From Neelides folsomi (taxonomy: Eukaryota; Arthropoda; Collembola; Neelipleona; Neelidae): DNA of 64,000 bases. This document shows positions 60,201-64,000 of the stretch, piece by piece. The notes beneath the pieces are model-generated. The model was not told where the DNA came from and did not search any database. It worked only from the letters and a program-made list of their open reading frames with translations. Numbering within the stretch: the first letter of the stretch is position 1; the number at the start of each line of letters is the position of its first letter. Location of the stretch: positions 1-64,000 of the forward strand of contig JAQGBZ010000074.1 of assembly GCA_034687125.1 (NCBI GenBank), given 5' to 3'. The position numbers and the translations under genes are program-made.

Positions 60201-60869
60201 AAGGAAGACATGAAGAAACTTCTCGACATGAAGCCGTAAGGACCACAAAAAGATCTAATGTCATTTCCTTCTCCACTCCCCGAGTCCCTTTTTCACATGT
60301 AATTTCCACTCTAGGGACCAGGACAACGTGAGGCGAATGCACACCGCTGTCAAATTGAACGAGGTCATCGTCACAAAGTCCCACGACGCGAAGCTCGTCA
60401 TAATCAATTTACCCTCGCCACCAAAGTCGACAGGGCCAGAGAACGAGGCTAGCTGTGAGTGGTTTTTTTTTTGACAAAACTTCTTTTTCACTTATAATAA
60501 CTATAAAAATTTATTTGTCGAATTTTTTACAAATATAATGTCAAATATAATTTATTTTTACATTTAAGTTAGGTATTCAAAATACACTAACAATAAGTAC
60601 TGTAACATACAGGGTGGGCCATAAATATTTTTCTTTTTTATACGATTGTTTATTTAAAAAAGATAGATACTTTTGGCCCATCCTGTACTTATCATTAATA
60701 TAAAAATTATTATTGGGTAATAAATGAATTTGTATTGTAATCTGGATGAAGGATTAATTGAATGTATTTTCCTATAGATATGGAGTTTCTTGAGGTGTTG
60801 ACCGAAGGCCTTGACCGAGTTCTGATGGTTCGCGGTGGGGGTCGTGAAGTTATCACCATTTACTCCTAA
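39297..60869 (+). CDS. kcc: K-Cl cotransporter, SLC12A4-7 group (isoform with RFRV N-terminus)
   Basis: Electroneutral K-Cl symporter that exports chloride and governs cell volume. Nineteen exons: 39297-39408, 52317-52399, 52484-52735, 54975-55160, 55228-55460, 55544-55754, 55905-56064, 56118-56274, 56355-56587, 56683-56962, 57464-57826, 58451-58654, 58714-58906, 59001-59108, 59231-59281, 59911-60022, 60094-60235, 60315-60454, 60778-60869; 1103 residues. Twelve-helix domain: [79 protein letters not shown]. The big extracellular loop keeps the four KCC cysteines (CVLGN, NCT, EFC, VCDEY) and N-glycosylation sites. The cytosolic half keeps both WNK-SPAK sites: AYTYERTL (Thr about 902) and [10 protein letters not shown] (Thr about 1037). 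It ends [14 protein letters not shown]. Residues 4-7, RFRV, form a SPAK/OSR1 docking motif. KCC rather than NKCC on loop and C-terminus. Confidence 0.96.
39409..42068 (+). other. kcc: KCC intron/promoter stretch between the two first exons
   Basis: No coding exon recognised. A G+C-rich part at about 41020-41340 (CCGAGGCCCGTGTCCGCC and similar) could be the promoter or leader of the long isoform starting at 42069. A TATAAAAG at 39754 stands alone. Several open frames are chance products of the composition. Confidence 0.4.
42069..49030 (+). CDS. kcc: KCC alternative long N-terminus (three exons)
   Basis: A second 5' route. Exon a 42069-42574 opens [19 protein letters not shown] and ends VVKWGD at a GT donor (TTT|GTAAGT, phase 2). 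Exon b 43139-43252 follows a CCCTCCCCCCAG acceptor and reads [13 protein letters not shown] to NEHGSER (donor AG|GTGGGT, phase 2). Exon c 48861-49030 follows TTTGCCCCAG, reads [20 protein letters not shown] to [10 protein letters not shown] and ends at phase 1 (G|GTACAA), exactly what the shared exon at 52314/52317 needs. Three consecutive phase matches make chance unlikely. The leader of about 263 residues is Ser/Pro-rich, low in known motifs and lacks RFxV; it would give a protein of about 1329 residues. Exon c also has its own ATG at 48901, so a third, shorter start is possible. Confidence 0.55.
44683..44708. repeat. 13-base tandem duplication
   Basis: TGTATATAAGTTC occurs twice in a row, immediately left of the 17-bp palindrome. 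Confidence 0.75.
44712..44748. repeat. Perfect 17-bp palindrome with 3-base loop
   Basis: TATACTATAAGCCGTAT, loop TAC, then its exact reverse complement. All 17 pairs match. This would form a very stable hairpin or cruciform. It may be a relic of a transposon end pair or a slippage product; no TA or other target duplication is obvious. Confidence 0.85.
49031..52313 (+). other. kcc: KCC intron before the shared exon, 3.3 kb
   Basis: GA/CT-rich intron. A G+C-rich island at 49400-49560 contains ATG-opened frames but no donor in the required phase with a good consensus. An 11-base G run lies at 50351-50361 and CT repeats near 51885 and 52091. A hormone-element-like AGGTCACGTGAACT sits at 51566-51579. 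Confidence 0.5.
52736..54974 (+). other. kcc: KCC intron, 2.2 kb
   Basis: Between the exon ending MCCCV and the one beginning [10 protein letters not shown]. No further gene or repeat was recognised. Confidence 0.75.
56963..59910 (+). other. kcc: KCC introns over 300 bases (56963-57463, 57827-58450, 59282-59910)
   Basis: Introns flanking the cytosolic-domain exons. They are AT-rich to mixed in composition and hold nothing recognisable besides splice sites. Confidence 0.7.
60610..60685. mobile_element. Mariner-type MITE, 76 bp
   Basis: Terminal inverted repeats CAGGGTGGGCCATAAA and (reversed from the right end) CAGGATGGGCCAAAA match at 12 of the first 13 bases. TA flanks both ends (60608-60609 and 60686-60687), the target duplication of Tc1/mariner elements. 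The 76-bp body has no coding capacity. It sits in the last KCC intron (60455-60777) and does not touch its splice sites. Confidence 0.75.
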
Positions 60870-63800
60870 GTCAGTCCCGAACCTGGCGACATCACCTTTT
60901 GTCTTCTCGTCTTCTCCTCCTCTAGCGGCCCTCCGTATCTCCGTAGATGAACTCACTGAGATTGTGTTAAAAATGAGGAGTGACGGCTGTACACACTCTG
61001 CCTAATCCGTAGCCAATTGTGTTAGAAAAATGAACCTTCATCTCCTCGACGGCGAAACTCACGTTGTCTGAGACCGTTCTAACTCTTCTATATAAAATTA
61101 TAGAAATCTCTCTTGCTCAAGTAGGAGCCCTTCTCTCTTTCATGAACGTGAAGACAAGTGGAGGTGATCTGCTACTATTATTGTACTGTAGAGGAGGGAG
61201 ACGCTGCCCAAAAAATACACGACAGACGCGACTGCCAATATGAGTTACGCTAATTGAATTAAATCTTAAAAAACCTTCTACTCTACAACCAAGTACCTTT
61301 TTAAATACTTACATTCTTAGGGCTTGTCTCGCCGGTTGTAAGAACATGTGAGCCACAAAGAGTATTTAGAATTCAAAGTAATGGTCTCATTCGTCATTTA
61401 TAAGTATTATATGCACATACCTTAGATAATTGTTATTATAAACTCTCGACTCTTTTATCTTGTGAAAAGTCATTTTTTACTCTCAATTTAAATGCAATCG
61501 ATCTACTTACTAAATATTACCATTAATCTCGTCGCCTTGTACTGTGAATACTCTAGAGTGCTTCTCACACAACTAGTTTGTACTCACTTTGTATTATTCA
61601 TAATAAGTTACCTCATAATGAGTTGTGTGCTATTGTAGGGAAATTAAAGCTTTAAAGTAAAATCTTGGTAATGACAAGAATCCTCATAATTTTAGGTGAC
61701 GGTTATGGTTGAGACATGAGCAAATCTGTTTTGAATTCCTGTTATTTAAGTTTTGTTGAATTTGAATGGTTGTGGAGTTAGTGGTCTCATAATGATGTAA
61801 AATAATGTACATAAGAAAATACTTAAAAAGTTACTCTCTACAATGTTATGTAGCTGGATAGCGTGATTGAATCGAAAGTTTAGCTTTAGCTAAGGTGAGA
61901 ATGGACTTGTTGTTGGGAAATGAAAAATTTAATCAACCGGGAAATCCGGAGTTCAGTATTCACTTAAAGAAAATTTTTTCTATCCTACAATAAAAAGCTG
62001 GTACTTAAAAACTACATTTACGAGTACATTTTACCATGTACGTTATATGAGACGTGTTCCCTGTACTTAAAATATCCAAAATAAATATTAAATATTACAA
62101 TTAAATCTGTAAAAGCATTTAAACCTCTGTGGATTACTATGTAAAGTAATTATGAAACTTGACTTGTGTGAATTAATGAATTTAGCATACATTAATTACC
62201 ATTAAATATCTACTTATTAAATATGAAAATAGTTTGTAGAAATTAGCATTTAGCTGCGTGATGAAAATGTTAAACTAATCCATAAGCATAAAATATATGA
62301 CTTAAATTACAATTCATTAAAAATAAAATGACAAGAATTTTATGTTATAACTACATATTATTATGGGTCATTGACCCCAGTTGTTCTTTCTTTTGTCTGT
62401 GTATTTGATATACACTGTATGAATAATTAATTAACCATTGCATTTAGAAGTGTTGAATGATGTAATGATTTTCTTTGTGTTTGGACAAGTCCGTAGTGAC
62501 TTTTCCCCGCCATTCAAAAACTATTATCCTAATGATGACAACGGTCCATTAATAAAAGCAATAGCGACCAGTTGAATTTTTGCATTTTTTGGTCCCTTTT
62601 ATTATCTTTTCTTTTTTATTATTCTTTCAGCAGTGGAATGGAAAGAGGGGTTTTTCCTCTATTCAACTTTCTATTTAAATATATCTAGATACAAAGAGGT
62701 CTTTCCTAAGATTGTAGTAAGTATAATATTAGTATAACTTCATTTAAACTTCATTTGAGTCATATTTATCATTCTTCATATCATATTCTTCATTCACAAT
62801 CAAAATGGCACCATTAAAGCACACGAACATGGAGTTATTTCTCAATTCAATTTCTGGATAAGAAGCTTATTTAGGGAGCATTGTGTCTACATGAAATTTT
62901 CTAACAGCGGCGGTGGGTTCGTCCAAGTAGTTTTATTTGCACCGTACAATGGTATAACTTTTTATTGGGATATTTTTTACATATTCCGAGCTCTCTTTTT
63001 ATATAATACATATTACTTATTTGATCTTCTTAATACTCCTTTGTAGATGCATGCTTAGGTATATTTGTTACAATTTCTGGAGATATCTTAAACATTCGGG
63101 GGACTATTTTTTATACTCACGGAATAGGAAATTGTATCTTTAATTTGTATGTAAGTACTATATTGTATTTTTTATCATAGGGTTTGGAATTGAAAGGAAT
63201 TTATAGCTTGAACAGGGTTTGGAAGTCTATTCAACGACTATTTTGATCCTCATACAGGAATAAAGTTTTTATTCACTTCAACAGATCTTTTTAAAGAAGG
63301 CTTAAACTTACTTTACTCCACTGTTACATTTTCTTATATTCTTAATTTAAAATTTAAGATTTGATAGCATTGATAAATTTTATACGCTTTAGATAAGTAG
63401 GTATGTGATACAGTTACATATTTACTTACGTAAATACATGCTCATACACCTAAGATAGGTATTTTGTAGTGGCATAAAAAGAGAGCATTTTATATCCTAT
63501 AATTAAAGTACCTACATAGATTGTATTTTCCATATGAATATTTACAATAATGTCACGTACTTAAAATTAACAATACATTGTTAGGTAAGGTATATGTATC
63601 AGTAATTGTATAGCAATTTCATATTATAAAAGCTACAAAAACTAACTTTTATCTTTTAATAACTTTATTGGCTTCAAAGTAAAAAAAATGGATTTCTATG
63701 AGCGTCTTAAAAACATTAGAATTCATCGTAATTCGTCGTAGCATAACAATTCATTTAATTTAGCACGCAATAAAGTGATTTATTGTACTAGAAAGTATCT

Positions 63801-63915
63801 TAACTATGTTTCGCGTAGAAGTCGGGGGTCGGAGCAATTACTTTTATTATTCTTGTAAAATATGAATATGTGTCGTAATAAAGATGATCCTATTCAGGTT
63901 GAACCGCAGAGGGTC
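60870..63915. other. Region downstream of KCC
   Basis: About 3 kb of increasingly AT-rich sequence with the KCC 3' UTR. No canonical AATAAA close to the stop is obvious. A perfect inverted hormone-receptor element lies at 62365-62377. No coding exon was recognised before 63916. Confidence 0.6.
62365..62377. promoter_or_regulatory. IR1 palindrome resembling an ecdysone response element
   Basis: GGGTCA-T-TGACCC is a perfect inverted repeat of nuclear-receptor half-sites with one-base spacing, the preferred layout for EcR/USP. It may serve the convergent gene entering from the right, or be chance. Confidence 0.35.
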
Positions 63916-64000
63916 TCAGCGCCCAGCTTCAGAATAAGTGGAAGGTCCCTCGATGCTGCACACAGAGTCTTCGATGTCGTCTCCGTGGTAGCGGAAGGAT
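63916..64000 (-). CDS. Probable terminal exon of an unidentified gene (cut by window edge)
   Basis: The last 85 bases are sharply richer in G+C than the AT-rich sequence before them. On the minus strand one frame reads SFRYHGDDIEDSVCSIEGPS, then TYSEAGR and a TGA at 63916-63918. TTTATT at 63842-63847, AATAAA on the minus strand, would be a fitting polyadenylation signal about 70 bases downstream. The other two minus frames are also open over most of this length, so frame and identity are uncertain. I do not recognise the protein. Confidence 0.4.
   Translation of the reverse strand, partial: SFRYHGDDIEDSVCSIEGPSTYSEAGR

Overview
This is an animal nuclear window: multi-exon genes with GT-AG introns, and ten or more genes of conserved metazoan families. 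I read arthropod, possibly a crustacean such as a copepod. The grounds are an AT-rich background, compact housekeeping genes and two classical water channels in tandem; the exact taxon is inference.

Layout, left to right: the 3' two-thirds of CARMIL (286-9020, +; alternative C-termini); SNRPC, U1 snRNP protein C (10881-11823, -); BOP1 (12105-15371, +); NOP10 (15684-16171, -); NELFCD/TH1 (16470-19416, +); FUOM fucose mutarotase (19916-20678, +); NDUFA4/COXFA4 (21003-21486, -); a small unassigned membrane protein (22782-23012, +); aquaporin A (26152-29364, +); aquaporin B (32400-34764, +); EIF3G (35520-36957, -); a K-Cl cotransporter of the SLC12A4-7 group (39297-60869, +; two alternative 5' routes); and probably the last exon of a further gene running off the right edge (63916-64000, -). 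All exon chains below were joined by hand, and the reading phase was checked across every junction.

The first 20 kb is a compact cluster for RNA handling: splicing (SNRPC), 60S ribosome maturation (BOP1), H/ACA snoRNPs (NOP10) and transcription pausing (NELFCD). SNRPC/BOP1 and NOP10/NELFCD are head-to-head pairs with under 300 bp between start codons, so each pair probably shares a bidirectional promoter. The right half deals with water and ion balance: two paralogous aquaporins and the K-Cl cotransporter, interrupted only by EIF3G.

Base composition changes near 37-38 kb. The left part is AT-rich; the KCC locus to about 60 kb has visibly more G+C, with long GA/CT-rich stretches and many chance ORFs, and AT-rich sequence returns afterwards. 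Repeats are few: a tiny mariner-type MITE, a tRNA-like remnant, a perfect 17-bp hairpin and some short tandem duplications. I saw no retrovirus-like element, CRISPR array or bacterial feature.
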